Shown: positions 1-10,452, counted from the stretch's first letter. The stretch is DNA of 64,000 nt from Clostridia bacterium (GCA_017558825.1 JAFYTO010000007.1:1-64000); one strand, 5' to 3'. A program made the numbers and translations. Notes: generated by a model from the sequence alone, not told the origin.

Positions 1-1850
1 ACTTTAGTAGGTTTTGCAAGAGTAAACGCTTGACCATAAGTAGCAACAAACGTAAGGTCACCAGTATATTCGCCACCGTCTAACTCAAGAGTTATGTTAG
101 TAGTTTTAGCTGTCCAATTAGCAACAAGTGTTGCTGCAGCATCTTCAATTGCCCAAGCAGAAGCTACGTCATAAGCTTGACCGTTAAGTGTCCAGCCGGC
201 AAACGCATAACCAACTTTAGTAGGTTTTGCAAGAGTAAACGCTTGACCATAAGTAGCAACAAACGTAAGGTCACCAGTATATTCGCCACCGTCAACGTCA
301 AGGGTAACAAGCGTAGTTTTTACTTCCCAGTTAGCAAAGAGTGTTGCAGTTTCTACTTCAAGAGTCCAAGCTGAAGTAGCGTCATAAGCTTGACCGTTAA
401 GTGTCCAGCCAGTAAAGTTGTAACCTGTTTTAGTAGGGTTAGTAAGTTGTAATACTTGACCAACTATAGCGTTTAATTCAGTATCGCCAGCATATTCGCC
501 ACCGTCTAATTCAAGAGTTACTGTTGTGCCTTTAACTTCCCAAGTAGCAACAAGTGTAGCAGATGCATCTTCAAGTGCCCAAGCTGAAGTAGCGTCATAA
601 GCTTGACCGTTAAGTGTCCAGCCAGCAAACGCATAACCATCTTTAGTAGGTTTTGCAAGAGTAAACGCTTGACCATAAGTAGCAACAAACGTAAGGTCAC
701 CAGTATATTCGCCACCGTCTAACTCAAGAGTTATGTTAGTTGTTTTAGCAGTCCAAGTAGCAACGAGTGTTGCTGTAGCATCTTCAACTGCCCAAGCAGA
801 AGCTACGTCATAAGCTTGACCGTTAAGAGTCCAACCAGCAAAGTTGTAACCTACTTTTGTAAGTGTAGGAAGCTCTAATACTTGACCGTAAGTAGCTGTA
901 AGTTCAGTTTCTGTTGCACCAACGCCACCGTCAACGTTAAGTGTAACTACAGTTGTTGATGCAGCATTAGCCTCCCAAGTAGCAACTAAAGTAGCAGTAG
1001 CATCTTCAACTGCCCAAGCAGAAGCTACGTCATAAGCTTGACCGTTAAGTGTCCAACCAGCGAAATCAAAACCTGCTTTTGTAAGTGTAGGGAGTGTTAA
1101 TACTTGACCGTAAGTTGCTGTAAGAGTAGTTTCAGTTGCACCTACACCGCCTTGAACGTCAAGTGTAACGGCTGTAGTTTTAATAGTCCAAGTTGCAACG
1201 AGTGTTGCCGTAGCATCTTCAAGCGCCCAAGCTGAAGTTGCGTCATATGCTTGACCATTAAGAGTCCAACCAGCAAAGTTGTAACCAACTTTTGTAAGTG
1301 TAGGAAGTGTTAATGTCTCGCCGTAAGTAGCTGTAAGAGTAGTTTCAGTTGCACCTACGCCACCTTGAACGTCAAGTGTAACTACAGTTGTTGATGAAGC
1401 CTTAGCCTCCCAAGTAGCAACTAAAGTAGCAGTAGCATCTTCAACTGCCCAAGCAGAGGTAGCATCATAAGCTTGACCGTTAAGAGTCCAACCAGCGAAA
1501 TCAAAACCTGCTTTTGTAAGTGTAGGGAGTGTTAATACTTGACCGTAAGTTGCTGTAAGTTCAGTTTCAGTTGCGCCTACGCCTCCGTCAACGTTAAGTG
1601 TAACGGCTGTAGTTTTAGCAGCCCAAGTAGCAACGAGTGTTGCTGTAGCATCTTCAACTGCCCAAGCAGAGGTAGCATCATAAGCTTGACCGTTAAGAGT
1701 CCAACCAGCAAAGTTATAACCTACTTTTGTAAGTGTAGGAAGTGCTAATACTTGACCGTAAGTAGCTGTAAGATTAGTTGAACTTGCGCCAGCGCCTCCG
1801 GCAACGTCAAGTGTAACGGCTGTAGTTTTAGCTACCCATTTAGCCTTTAA
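1..1850. repeat. Tandem near-identical 213-bp coding repeats
   Basis: The repeat units of the left-edge lipoprotein recur about every 213 bases. Some stretches are exactly identical: 2-101 equals 641-740 (100 bases) and 2-80 equals 215-293. DNA-level identity this long in repeats of a protein domain suggests recent duplication or gene conversion. Confidence 0.9.
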
Positions 1851-2141
1851 ACTTACGTCACTTTCAGTTTTCCAAGTTCCACTAACTGCAACCACGCCGC
1901 TCGTGCTTTCCCAAGCATCAAACGTAAAACCGGTTTTTGTAGGAGTAGGAAGAGTATAATTCTTTCCTACGGTAACTTGCATAGTTGTAACGTCATTTGG
2001 CATAGAACCGCCATTAGCGTCAAACGTAACAGTATAAGTAGCGCCGTCATCACCGCCACCAAAACATGCAGTTGCTGAAAGTGCCACTGTTACACTCAAC
2101 ATAAGCATTACAACGATAGTTATAAGTTTTTTGAGTTTCAT
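1..2141 (-). CDS. InlB B-repeat lipoprotein, 3' end cut by window edge
   Basis: Open from the ATG at 2141 down to base 1 with no stop, so the C-terminus lies outside the window. The first 25 or so residues are a lipoprotein signal (MKLKKLITIVVMLMLSVTVA, then a lipobox ending in ATAC). After it come tandem units of about 71 residues of the InlB B-repeat (Listeria-Bacteroides repeat) type, with the pattern TVTFDANGG ... LPTPTKTGFTF ... W. The first unit is divergent. At least eight following units share the core FAGWTLNGQAYD near 1690, 1475, 1250, 1035, 815, 605, 390 and 175. Start supported by AAGGAG nine bases upstream. Such proteins are surface exposed; the ligand is unknown. The next gene upstream (4744) encodes a relative. 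Confidence 0.9.
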   Translation of the reverse strand, partial: MKLKKLITIVVMLMLSVTVALSATACFGGGDDGATYTVTFDANGGSMPNDVTTMQVTVGKNYTLPTPTKTGFTFDAWESTSGVVAVSGTWKTESDVSLKAKWVAKTTAVTLDVAGGAGASSTNLTATYGQVLALPTLTKVGYNFAGWTLNGQAYDATSAWAVEDATATLVATWAAKTTAVTLNVDGGVGATETELTATYGQVLTLPTLTKAGFDFAGWTLNGQAYDATSAWAVEDATATLVATWEAKASSTTVVTLDVQGGVGATETTLTATYGETLTLPTLTKVGYNFAGWTLNGQAYDATSAWALEDATATLVATWTIKTTAVTLDVQGGVGATETTLTATYGQVLTLPTLTKAGFDFAGWTLNGQAYDVASAWAVEDATATLVATWEANAASTTVVTLNVDGGVGATETELTATYGQVLELPTLTKVGYNFAGWTLNGQAYDVASAWAVEDATATLVATWTAKTTNITLELDGGEYTGDLTFVATYGQAFTLAKPTKDGYAFAGWTLNGQAYDATSAWALEDASATLVATWEVKGTTVTLELDGGEYAGDTELNAIVGQVLQLTNPTKTGYNFTGWTLNGQAYDATSAWTLEVETATLFANWEVKTTLVTLDVDGGEYTGDLTFVATYGQAFTLAKPTKVGYAFAGWTLNGQAYDVASAWAIEDAAATLVANWTAKTTNITLELDGGEYTGDLTFVATYGQAFTLAKPTK

Positions 2142-2194
2142 ATTTGTTACTCCTTATAATATTTAACTATTATATAGTTATAGTCTTATCATAT

Positions 2195-2223
2195 ATTTTA
2201 TAACATACACCTTATTTTGTCAA
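2195..2223 (-). promoter_or_regulatory. Promoter of left-edge InlB lipoprotein
   Basis: TTGACA at 2218-2223 and TAAAAT at 2195-2200, separated by 17 bases, read on the minus strand and placed about 55 bases before the ATG at 2141. Confidence 0.75.
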
Positions 2224-2337
2224 TATAAAAACGAAAATAGTTTGCCGTTTTACACTCTTTTTATTCACACTTTTATCATATTTTTATCACTTCTTGCAAT
2301 TTAAAGTAAAATTAAGCCATAAAATGTTATTCTTTAA

Positions 2338-2371
2338 CAAAAAAAAGCGCACAGCTTATTGCCGTGCGCTT
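2338..2371 (-). terminator. Intrinsic terminator after second InlB lipoprotein
   Basis: On the minus strand the inverted arms AAGCGCAC and GTGCGCTT (2364-2371 and 2345-2352) are followed by a run of at least seven T. It lies 16 bases past the stop codon at 2387. Confidence 0.9.
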
Positions 2372-2386
2372 GTTTGTTTTTAAATT

Positions 2387-4744
2387 TTAAATCCACAAAT
2401 CTTCTGATTCGTAAGAAAGTACGAATACGAGTTCTTCTGCTTCGCTTTCATAAGTCCAAACGATATTTTCAAAAGAGTTAGTTATCTTATATTCGCCACC
2501 TTCTAACTTGAAGCCGTCAAAGAACATTTGCTTGCCGTTAACAATTATGCTCTTTTCTAATTTAATCACTTTGCCATCCACTTCGATTTCGCCGTCAAAT
2601 GGAACATATTTAATCCAGTTTTGAACGTCTCCAGCACAAATAACAAGTGGTGTTTCAGTTAATACGTTGCCTTCATTATCTTTAATAGTAACTTTGTATT
2701 CCTTCTTAATCCATTGTGCAACAATAGTAATATTATCACGATATTCCCAAACGTTTCCGCTTACTGGAATTTCAGTTTCAGTATCTTCAATAATATAACC
2801 AACTAACTTGTAACCAAAACGGTTATAGCTAAAATCAAATACGTCACCAACAGTAACTTGAATTTCAGCGTCTTGAGCCCCGTCAAAATTATACTTAACC
2901 GTTACTGTAGAAACCGCTGCACCAGCGTATTTAGCAACTAATTCAATTTCATCAACATCAAATTGCCATACAGTAGTAAGGTCAACAATTTGTCCGTTAT
3001 AAGTCCAACCAACAAATTGAAGGACACCTTTTTCAGCAGTAGGAACATCTGCAGCATTTGCGTATGGTATTTGGCCAAACGCAAACGTGGTGCCTGCAAC
3101 CTCGCCACCACCAGTAGTGTTGAATACTACAGGTATAACTTTAGCAACCCAATTAGCAACTAAAGTAGCTGTTGCTTCGTCACCGAATTCCCAAACACTG
3201 TCTGCTGTGTAAGTATTTTTGTTATAAGTCCAGCCTTCAAGAACGTATCCGTTTTTAGTAGTAGTAGGCAAAGTTACTTTTGCACCGTAAGTGAACGTTG
3301 CAGTAGCACTTTCTTCAGGTAACGCTTCACCACCGTCAACGTCAAACGTTACAGTTGTTGTTTTAGGAGTCCATCTAGCAACTAATCTAATTTCTTCAAC
3401 GTCTTGGCTCCAAACTTGAGTAAGATCAATTTTATTGTTGTTGTACATCCAATAATTAAAGTTGTAGTTTGCCTTAGAAGTTGTAGGAACGTCAGCAGGA
3501 TTTGCGTATGGTGCTTCACCAAACTTAAACGTTGCGTTTGCAACATCAACGCCACCAGCAGTGTCGAATACTATAGAAATTTCTTTAGCAGTCCATTGAG
3601 CAACTAAAGTAGCGGTAGCAGCATCAACCTCCCAAGCACCTTCTATAAGAGTTCCATTATAAGTCCAGCCTGTATTAGTGTAACCTACTTTAGTGGCAAC
3701 TGGTAAAGTTACTGTTTCGCCGTAAACAAACGTTGCCGTAGCGCTTTCTTCAGGTAACGCTTCACCACCGTTAACGTCAAACGTAATTGCAGTGTGAGCG
3801 CCACTCCATTGAACAACGAGAGTAACGTTGTCAGCAATATTCCAAGGCTTAGTAACGTCAACTTCAGTTTCACCGCAAAGCCATTTGCCAACTTGACTGT
3901 GAGCTTTAGTAACTGCAGGTAACTCAATTACTTGACCAAAAGTTACCGTAACAGTATTGTTTTCAATAGCATCGCCACCGTTAACGTCTATTGTAACTGT
4001 ATAAGTATTAGCAATCCATTGAGCAGTTATAGTAGCAGTATCAGCATCAAGTGGCCAAGCAGTGCCACTTACAAAATCTTCGCTATCGTTTAATTTCCAA
4101 CCTACAAAAGTATAACCTGCTTTTGTAACTGTAGGAAGATTTAACACTTCATTTTTTGAAACTGTGATAACTGGATTTTCAACGCCTTGACCACCAGCAG
4201 CACTAATTGTTACTTGAGTTGTTGCACCAATCCATTGAGCAACGAGCGTTGCGTCACTATCATAGCTCCAAGTTATAACGTCTTCAGTGATAGGAGTTCC
4301 ATTAAGAGTCCAACCTGCAAAGTTATAACCAACCTTAGTAGGTTTCACGCTAGACAAGTCTAAGTATTCGTTCATTTTGATTGAATACGTTGTTGTAGTA
4401 AGCCCTTCGCCACCGTTTGCGTCAAGCGTAACAGTGTAAGTTCTTACCGCCCAACTTGCCTTAACTGAAACGTTACTTTTAGTAGTCCATTTACCAGTTG
4501 TAGCAACGAGTTCTGTTCCTTGCATCCAGCCTTCAAAAGTATAACCGACTTTCGTAGGGGTAGGAAGTGTATAGTCTTTGTTAAGTGTAACTTCTATAGA
4601 CGTTTGACCGCCATCAATTACACCGCCGTCAGCGTCAAGTGTAACAGTGTACTTTTTAGCGCTAGAACATGCTACAGCACAAAGCGACATAACAGCACTT
4701 AAAACTATTAACACTAATGCTTTTAAAATCTTGTTAGTTTTCAT
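2387..4744 (-). CDS. InlB B-repeat lipoprotein
   Basis: 785 residues. An N-terminal lipoprotein signal ends in the lipobox LCAVAC near residue 26. The rest is about nine InlB B-repeat units of 68-75 residues (YTVTLDADGG ... PTPTKVGYTFEGW ... LVAQW), then a C-terminal segment of about 100 residues that resembles a degenerate tenth unit ending SEDLWI. No LPXTG or transmembrane anchor is visible, so attachment is by lipid. Unlike its left neighbour its units have diverged strongly from each other. RBS GAGGTAAG precedes the ATG. Probably an extracellular binding or scaffold protein; no catalytic motif is visible. Confidence 0.92.
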   Translation of the reverse strand: MKTNKILKALVLIVLSAVMSLCAVACSSAKKYTVTLDADGGVIDGGQTSIEVTLNKDYTLPTPTKVGYTFEGWMQGTELVATTGKWTTKSNVSVKASWAVRTYTVTLDANGGEGLTTTTYSIKMNEYLDLSSVKPTKVGYNFAGWTLNGTPITEDVITWSYDSDATLVAQWIGATTQVTISAAGGQGVENPVITVSKNEVLNLPTVTKAGYTFVGWKLNDSEDFVSGTAWPLDADTATITAQWIANTYTVTIDVNGGDAIENNTVTVTFGQVIELPAVTKAHSQVGKWLCGETEVDVTKPWNIADNVTLVVQWSGAHTAITFDVNGGEALPEESATATFVYGETVTLPVATKVGYTNTGWTYNGTLIEGAWEVDAATATLVAQWTAKEISIVFDTAGGVDVANATFKFGEAPYANPADVPTTSKANYNFNYWMYNNNKIDLTQVWSQDVEEIRLVARWTPKTTTVTFDVDGGEALPEESATATFTYGAKVTLPTTTKNGYVLEGWTYNKNTYTADSVWEFGDEATATLVANWVAKVIPVVFNTTGGGEVAGTTFAFGQIPYANAADVPTAEKGVLQFVGWTYNGQIVDLTTVWQFDVDEIELVAKYAGAAVSTVTVKYNFDGAQDAEIQVTVGDVFDFSYNRFGYKLVGYIIEDTETEIPVSGNVWEYRDNITIVAQWIKKEYKVTIKDNEGNVLTETPLVICAGDVQNWIKYVPFDGEIEVDGKVIKLEKSIIVNGKQMFFDGFKLEGGEYKITNSFENIVWTYESEAEELVFVLSYESEDLWI

Positions 4745-4822
4745 TGTCTTACCTCTTGCTTATCGTAAAATGCAAAATTACAACACCTGCGCAGACTACG
4801 CAGTATGTTATCGTATATATAA

Positions 4823-4850
4823 TATATACTATTAATGGGGCGCTTGTCAA
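4823..4850 (-). promoter_or_regulatory. Promoter of second InlB lipoprotein
   Basis: TTGACA at 4845-4850 and TATATA at 4823-4828, 16 bases apart on the minus strand, about 80 bases before the ATG at 4744. The stretch between pyrF and this gene has no other clear feature, and I see no strong terminator for the pyr operon. Confidence 0.65.
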
Positions 4851-4938
4851 TATAATTGCTTGAAATTATCACCCAATTTTCACTTTTGATATAATTTTGC
4901 GCGCTTTTTTTAGTATTATGAGTAAGTTTTTTTATTTT

Positions 4939-5637
4939 TTAGCCTAAAAACTCATTTAAGCAACGTTCGTACGCTTCAACAGGGTCGCTTGCTGCAGTTA
5001 TTGGCCTGCCTACTACAATGTAATTTGAACCAAGCTCTTTAGCTTTTTTTGGAGTAGTAACACGCTTTTGGTCTCCAACGTTGCCGTCTGCAAATCTAAC
5101 GCCCGGGGTAACCGTTAAGAAGTTTTCACCGCAAACTCCGTGAACTTTTCCACTTTCAAGCGGGGAGCAAACAACGCCGTCTAAACCTGCATCTAACGCA
5201 TTTTTAGCGTAGTGCATAACAACCTCGTCTAAAGGTTTATCAATGAGTAAATCTTTTTTCATCGTTTCTTCATCTGTTGACGTAAGTTGAGTTACGGCAA
5301 TTAAAATAGGCCTTGCGCCGTCTTCTCTCGTTAAGCCCTCAATTGCAGCTTTCATCATAGGAACTGTTCCGCCAGCGTGCAAGTTGCACATATCAACGTC
5401 AAGGCGTGAAAGTACAGCCATTGCTTTTTTTACCGTGTTAGGAATATCGTGAAGCTTAAGGTCTAAGAATATTTTATGGCCGCGCTCTTTAATTTCCTTA
5501 ACGATTGACGGACCTTCCGCATAGTATAGTTCCATACCAATTTTAACGAAAGGTTTTTTGTCTTTAAATAAATCTAAAAATTCTAATGTCTTTTGTTTGC
5601 TGTCAAAATCACAAGCAATAATAACGTCTCTTTCCAT
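4939..5637 (-). CDS. pyrF: Orotidine-5'-phosphate decarboxylase
   Basis: 232 residues, a usual length for the short PyrF form. It decarboxylates OMP to UMP, the last step of de novo UMP synthesis, in the cytoplasm. The catalytic DxKxxD motif is visible as [10 protein letters not shown] (D59, K61, D64), and the phosphate loop near the C-terminus reads IVVGRPI. It is the last gene of the pyr operon; its ATG shares one base with the pyrD stop, which implies translational coupling. Confidence 0.97.
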   Translation of the reverse strand: MERDVIIACDFDSKQKTLEFLDLFKDKKPFVKIGMELYYAEGPSIVKEIKERGHKIFLDLKLHDIPNTVKKAMAVLSRLDVDMCNLHAGGTVPMMKAAIEGLTREDGARPILIAVTQLTSTDEETMKKDLLIDKPLDEVVMHYAKNALDAGLDGVVCSPLESGKVHGVCGENFLTVTPGVRFADGNVGDQKRVTTPKKAKELGSNYIVVGRPITAASDPVEAYERCLNEFLG

Positions 5638-6548
5638 TATTTTACGCTCCCAATAATATCTTTTAAGTTTTCAATTCTACACTCTTGCATTACTCTTGGC
5701 AAGTCTTCAATAATTTGTTTGCACGCAAAAGGATTAACTAAATTTTCCGCACCAACCTCAACTGCCGTTGCGCCTGCAAGCATCATTTCAATAACGTCTT
5801 CCGCACTTGAAACACCGCCCATACCGACAACTGGAATTTTAACCGCGTTAGCAACTTGGTACACCATACGAAGCGCAATTGGGAAAATTGCCCTTCCAGA
5901 AAAACCGCCCATTTTGTTAGCAATTATCGGCTTTTTTGATTTTATGTCAATGCGCATACCAAGCATAGTATTTATTAAACTTACGCCGTCCGCACCGCTA
6001 TCTTCACACGCCTTTGCAATAGAAACAATGTCCGTTACGTTAGGAGAAAGTTTCATAATAACGGGCTTTGTTGTAACTTTTTTTACTGCCTCAACAACGC
6101 TTGCCACAGCACTTGCACTAGTGCCGAAAGCCATACCGCCACCGTGTACGTTAGGGCAACTTACGTTAACTTCCAAAAAGCCAACTTGGTCGCACGCGTC
6201 AAGTTTACGACAAGTTTCAACGTATTCTTCAATAGAAAAACCGCTTACGTTTGCCATAACTTTTTTGTTAAAGCATTTTTTAAGTTTAGGAAGTTCTTCA
6301 CTAATAACTTTATCAACGCCTGGGTTTTGTAAACCTACCGCGTTAATCATACCGCTACTGCACTCCGCAATTCTTGGCGTTGGATTGCCAAAACGCTCGT
6401 ATAAAGTTGTGCCTTTAAATGAAAAAGTGCCTAAAATATTTATATCGTAAAGCTCGTTAAATTCATAGCCGTAGCCAAACGTTCCACTTGCGGGAATTAC
6501 GGGATTATCAAGTTCAATTCCGCATAAATTTACGCTCATTTTTCCCAT
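5637..6548 (-). CDS. pyrD: Dihydroorotate dehydrogenase, catalytic subunit (type 1B)
   Basis: 303 residues. Oxidises dihydroorotate to orotate using FMN. The class 1 active-site cysteine is seen in [13 protein letters not shown] (C131), and the FMN phosphate-binding region [11 protein letters not shown] near residue 240 is intact. Type 1B enzymes work as a heterotetramer with PyrK, which passes electrons to NAD; pyrK sits directly upstream and overlaps by 13 bases. This fits an anaerobe with a soluble NAD-linked enzyme. Confidence 0.97.
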   Translation of the reverse strand: MGKMSVNLCGIELDNPVIPASGTFGYGYEFNELYDINILGTFSFKGTTLYERFGNPTPRIAECSSGMINAVGLQNPGVDKVISEELPKLKKCFNKKVMANVSGFSIEEYVETCRKLDACDQVGFLEVNVSCPNVHGGGMAFGTSASAVASVVEAVKKVTTKPVIMKLSPNVTDIVSIAKACEDSGADGVSLINTMLGMRIDIKSKKPIIANKMGGFSGRAIFPIALRMVYQVANAVKIPVVGMGGVSSAEDVIEMMLAGATAVEVGAENLVNPFACKQIIEDLPRVMQECRIENLKDIIGSVK

Positions 6549-7270
6549 ATAATTTCCTCCTTAACTAAAACAGGACCGTCTTTACAAATGCGCTTATTGC
6601 CGTATAGAGTTTTACACGAACAACCCATGCACGCACCAAAACCGCAACCCATACGCTCTTCAAAACTAAACTGACCGCTCGTTGCAGTTGCGTTGTACAC
6701 AGCTTTAAGCATAGGCTCTGGACCGCAAGTGTAAAAATATGAGTATTTTAAGCCTTCAAGTGCGTTTGTAACAAAGCCTTTTATGCCTACGCTACCGTCA
6801 ACAGTAGTGACGTAAACGGTTGCGCCTAAACGCTCGAATTCTTCCTTAAAAAACACTTCTTTTGCGGTATTAAAACCTAAAATTACCGTTACTTTTTTAC
6901 CGTTTTTTATGAGATTTTTTGCTAAATTGTAAAGGGGTGGAACGCCTACGCCACCACCAATTAAGAGTGCGTTTTCGCCCTCAAAATCAAGGCTGTAGCC
7001 GTTGCCAAGACCCGTTAAAATATCAAGTTTTCCTTCCGTTAGAGTGCTTAAAATTTTAGTTCCTTTGCCCACTACTTTATAGATAATTGTAAGCAAATTT
7101 TCCTCAACGTCATTAACGGAAATTGGACGGCGCAAATACAATCCGTCAATTAAAATATTTACGAATTGACCGCTTTTTGTAATTGCGCTCGTATCGCCAA
7201 AAAGCACCATTTTATATACGTTTTCGGCTATTTTTTCGTTTGATTTTATTTCAAAAATTCCTTGTTTCAT
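6536..7270 (-). CDS. pyrK: Dihydroorotate dehydrogenase, electron-transfer subunit
   Basis: 244 residues. It carries an N-terminal ferredoxin-reductase-like FAD domain (LRRPISVND), a NAD domain (LIGGGVGVPPLY), and a C-terminal [2Fe-2S] site with cysteines in GCGFGACMGCSC and a fourth in RICKDGP. It moves electrons from PyrD's FMN to NAD. RBS AAGGTG precedes the ATG. Its start is 9 bases after the carB stop. Confidence 0.97.
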   Translation of the reverse strand: MKQGIFEIKSNEKIAENVYKMVLFGDTSAITKSGQFVNILIDGLYLRRPISVNDVEENLLTIIYKVVGKGTKILSTLTEGKLDILTGLGNGYSLDFEGENALLIGGGVGVPPLYNLAKNLIKNGKKVTVILGFNTAKEVFFKEEFERLGATVYVTTVDGSVGIKGFVTNALEGLKYSYFYTCGPEPMLKAVYNATATSGQFSFEERMGCGFGACMGCSCKTLYGNKRICKDGPVLVKEEIIWEK

Positions 7271-7278
7271 ATTGCACC

Positions 7279-10200
7279 TTACGCATCAATAGTTGAGATG
7301 CAAAGCGTAGTTTCTTCTAATACTTCTAAGAGAGTTGAAACAGTGTCAAGCGAAGTGAAAATGTTAACGTTATTTTCAGTTGCAAGTTTTCTAATTTCAT
7401 AACCGTCGTGGAAAGTTGAAGTAGAAGTAGAAATGTCGCTTGTATTAATAATATAAGCCAAATGACCTTGTCTAATTGCGTTAGGAATTTCATCGCTACC
7501 TTCGCTAATTTTTGCTAAAATGTGCGTGCGAATTCCGTTAGCCTTTAAGAACATTCCCGTACCGCGTGTTGCTTCAATATTAAAGCCTAAATTATAGAAG
7601 CGGCGAATAAGAGGCAACACTTCTTCTTTGTCGTTATTTGCTACCGTTACGAATACCGTGCCGTAGTTTTGAACTTTAAGTCCTGACGCTTGAAGTGCTT
7701 TATAGAAAGCGCGGTATAACTTATCGTCATAACCAATAGCTTCGCCAGTTGACTTCATTTCAGGAGAAAGGTACGCGTCTAAACCGCGAATTTTATTAAA
7801 CGAGAATACGGGAACTTTAACGTACCAACGTTTCTTTTCTTCTGGGTAAATTTCGTTGATGCCTTGTTCTTTTAAGGACTTGCCAAGTATAACTTCCGTA
7901 GCAATATCCGCCAAGCTATAGCCTGTTGATTTAGATAAGAACGGAACTGTACGAGAAGACCTTGGGTTTACTTCAATAATATACACGTCTTCATTTTTAT
8001 CTACGATAAATTGAATATTGTACAAGCCTACAATGCCAATGCCTAAGCCAAGTTTTTTAGCGTATTCTAAAATAATTTGTTTTACTTTATTTGAAATGCT
8101 AAATGATGGATAAACGCTAATAGAGTCGCCAGAGTGGATACCCGTTCTTTCAACAAGTTCCATAATACCTGCAACAAAAACGTCTTTTCCGTCACAAATA
8201 GCATCAACTTCAACTTCTTTACCAACAATGTATTTATCTACAAGTACAGGCTTGTCCTCATCAATTTCAACGGCAGTTTTAAGGTAACTTTTAAGTTGTT
8301 CTTCGTTACCTACTATTCTCATTGCTCTACCGCCTAAAACAAAGCTTGGTCTAACAAGTACAGGGTAGCCTATTTCTTTTGCGGCTTCAATACCCTTTTC
8401 AATGCTTGTTACGGCTCTACCTTTTGGCTGTGGAATATTAAGAGAAGTTAAAATCTTTTCAAACGCATCTCTATTTTCCGCTCTCTCAATAGCAGCACAG
8501 TCCGTACCAATAATGTTTACGTTAAAGTTGTTAAGTGGCTCTGCAAGGTTAATTGCTGTTTGACCGCCAAGTGATGCAACTACACCGTAAGGCTTTTCAA
8601 GTTCAATAATGTTCATTACGTCTTCAGGCGTAAGTGGTTCAAAATATAACTTATCTGAAGTTGTGTAGTCAGTAGATACTGTTTCAGGGTTATTGTTAAT
8701 AATAATTGCTTCGTAACCCGCTTTTCTAATAGTAGAAACGGCGTGAACGGTAGAATAGTCAAACTCAACACCTTGACCAATTCTAATAGGGCCTGCGCCT
8801 AAAACAACAATTTTCTTTTTGTCGCTAAACCTTACTTGAGTTTCGCCAATATATGAAGAATAGAAGTATGGAATATACGCGTTAGTGTGGCAAGTATCAA
8901 CCATTTTGTAGAATGGGAAAATGCCGTTTTCTTTTCTTAAATTAAAGATTTCAACTTCTTTTTTGCCAACTAATTTAGCAATGTATTTATCGCTAAAACC
9001 TAAAGTTTTTGCGCACTTTAATACAGTTAAATCAAACTTTTGCTTTAAGATATTTTCCATTTCAACAATGCGTAAAATTGCTTCTAAGAAAAGTTCGGTA
9101 ATAGCCGTTGCTTTATGTAAACTTTCAACGCTTTCGCCACGCCTAAAGAGTTCTGTTACGCAGTAAAGCGTATCGTCTTTAAAGTCAACTAAATAGTCGT
9201 AAAGTTCTTGTGTTGACATTTTTTCAAATTTAGGCATATAGAAGTGGCATACGCCAATTTCAAGCGACCTTACTGATTTTAAAAGCGCTTCTTCAAGCGT
9301 AGAGCCAATGCCCATAACCTCGCCCGTTGCTTTCATTTGAGTGCCTAACTTGTTTGAAGCGTTAGTAAATTTATCAAATGGAAAGCGTGGGAGTTTTGCT
9401 ACAACGTAGTCAAGGCGTGGTTCAAAGTTAGCGGTAGTATTAGCAACTTTAATTTCATTAAGCGCCATACCTACGGCAATTTTTGCAGTTACCCTCGCAA
9501 TAGGATAGCCACTCGCCTTACTTGCAAGTGCAGACGAACGTGAAACTCTTGGGTTTACTTCAATCAAGTAATATTCGCTAGTTTTAGGGTTAAGTGCAAA
9601 CTGAACGTTGCAACCACCTTCAATTTTTAACTCTTTAATAAGTTTAATTGCGCTGTCGTTAAGCATTTTTAAGTCTTTATCATTAAGTGACATAATAGGC
9701 GCAACTACTGCAGAGTCACCCGTGTGTACACCAACAGGGTCAATGTTTTCCATACCGCAAATAGTTATAGCAGTATCGTACGAGTCACGCATAACTTCAA
9801 ATTCAATTTCTTTATAGCCTTTTACGCTCTTTTCAATTAAAACTTGATGAACTGGAGAGAGCTTAAACGCATTTAAGCCAATTTCAATAAGTTCTTCTTC
9901 GTTATCGGCAAAACCGCCACCAGTACCACCCAAAGTAAATGCAGGGCGCAATACTACAGGATAGCCAATGCGTTTTGCTGATTCTTTAGCTTCTTCAAGT
10001 GAGTAAGTAATTTCAGACGGAATTGTAGGCTCGCCAATACTTTGGCACAACTCTTTAAAAAGTTCTCTATCTTCAGCCCTTTCAATACTTTCGCTACTCG
10101 TACCTAAAAGCTTAACGTTGCACTCTTTTAATACGCCCTTTTTATCAAGTTGCATTGCAAGGTTTAAGCCCGTTTGACCACCAATTCCAGGAACGATAGC

Positions 10201-10452
10201 GTCAGGACGCTCATACCTAATAATTTTTGCAACGTATTCAAGTGTTAACGGCTCCATATAAACTTTGTCTGCAATAGTAGTGTCAGTCATAATAGTTGCA
10301 GGGTTAGAGTTTACTAAAACAACCTCGTAGCCCTCTTCTCTTAAAGCAAGGCACGCTTGAGTTCCAGCATAGTCAAATTCCGCTGCTTGACCAATTACGA
10401 TAGGGCCAGAGCCAATTATTAAAATCTTTTTGATATCCGTTCTTTTTGCCAT
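7279..10452 (-). CDS. carB: Carbamoyl-phosphate synthase, large subunit
   Basis: 1057 residues, near the usual 1060-1075. Two ATP-grasp halves are seen: the first begins KKILIIGSGPIVIGQAAEFD and the second KKIVVLGAGPIRIGQGVEFD near residue 555, each with a G-rich grasp loop (GGTGGGFA and GGRAMRI). The C-terminal MGS-like domain (residues about 930-1057) is the expected allosteric site. It makes carbamoyl phosphate from bicarbonate, ammonia and ATP. The partner glutaminase gene carA is not adjacent; it must lie elsewhere or be replaced. Second gene of the pyr operon. Confidence 0.97.
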   Translation of the reverse strand: MAKRTDIKKILIIGSGPIVIGQAAEFDYAGTQACLALREEGYEVVLVNSNPATIMTDTTIADKVYMEPLTLEYVAKIIRYERPDAIVPGIGGQTGLNLAMQLDKKGVLKECNVKLLGTSSESIERAEDRELFKELCQSIGEPTIPSEITYSLEEAKESAKRIGYPVVLRPAFTLGGTGGGFADNEEELIEIGLNAFKLSPVHQVLIEKSVKGYKEIEFEVMRDSYDTAITICGMENIDPVGVHTGDSAVVAPIMSLNDKDLKMLNDSAIKLIKELKIEGGCNVQFALNPKTSEYYLIEVNPRVSRSSALASKASGYPIARVTAKIAVGMALNEIKVANTTANFEPRLDYVVAKLPRFPFDKFTNASNKLGTQMKATGEVMGIGSTLEEALLKSVRSLEIGVCHFYMPKFEKMSTQELYDYLVDFKDDTLYCVTELFRRGESVESLHKATAITELFLEAILRIVEMENILKQKFDLTVLKCAKTLGFSDKYIAKLVGKKEVEIFNLRKENGIFPFYKMVDTCHTNAYIPYFYSSYIGETQVRFSDKKKIVVLGAGPIRIGQGVEFDYSTVHAVSTIRKAGYEAIIINNNPETVSTDYTTSDKLYFEPLTPEDVMNIIELEKPYGVVASLGGQTAINLAEPLNNFNVNIIGTDCAAIERAENRDAFEKILTSLNIPQPKGRAVTSIEKGIEAAKEIGYPVLVRPSFVLGGRAMRIVGNEEQLKSYLKTAVEIDEDKPVLVDKYIVGKEVEVDAICDGKDVFVAGIMELVERTGIHSGDSISVYPSFSISNKVKQIILEYAKKLGLGIGIVGLYNIQFIVDKNEDVYIIEVNPRSSRTVPFLSKSTGYSLADIATEVILGKSLKEQGINEIYPEEKKRWYVKVPVFSFNKIRGLDAYLSPEMKSTGEAIGYDDKLYRAFYKALQASGLKVQNYGTVFVTVANNDKEEVLPLIRRFYNLGFNIEATRGTGMFLKANGIRTHILAKISEGSDEIPNAIRQGHLAYIINTSDISTSTSTFHDGYEIRKLATENNVNIFTSLDTVSTLLEVLEETTLCISTIDA

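Noticed and set aside
1..1850. CRISPR-like regular repetition
   Set aside because: Units are about 213 bases long and lie in one open frame encoding InlB repeats; there are no short repeats with unique spacers.
5593..6450. Long plus-strand frame of 285 codons opposite pyrD
   Set aside because: pyrD and pyrF are clear on the other strand; this frame is a codon-bias shadow.
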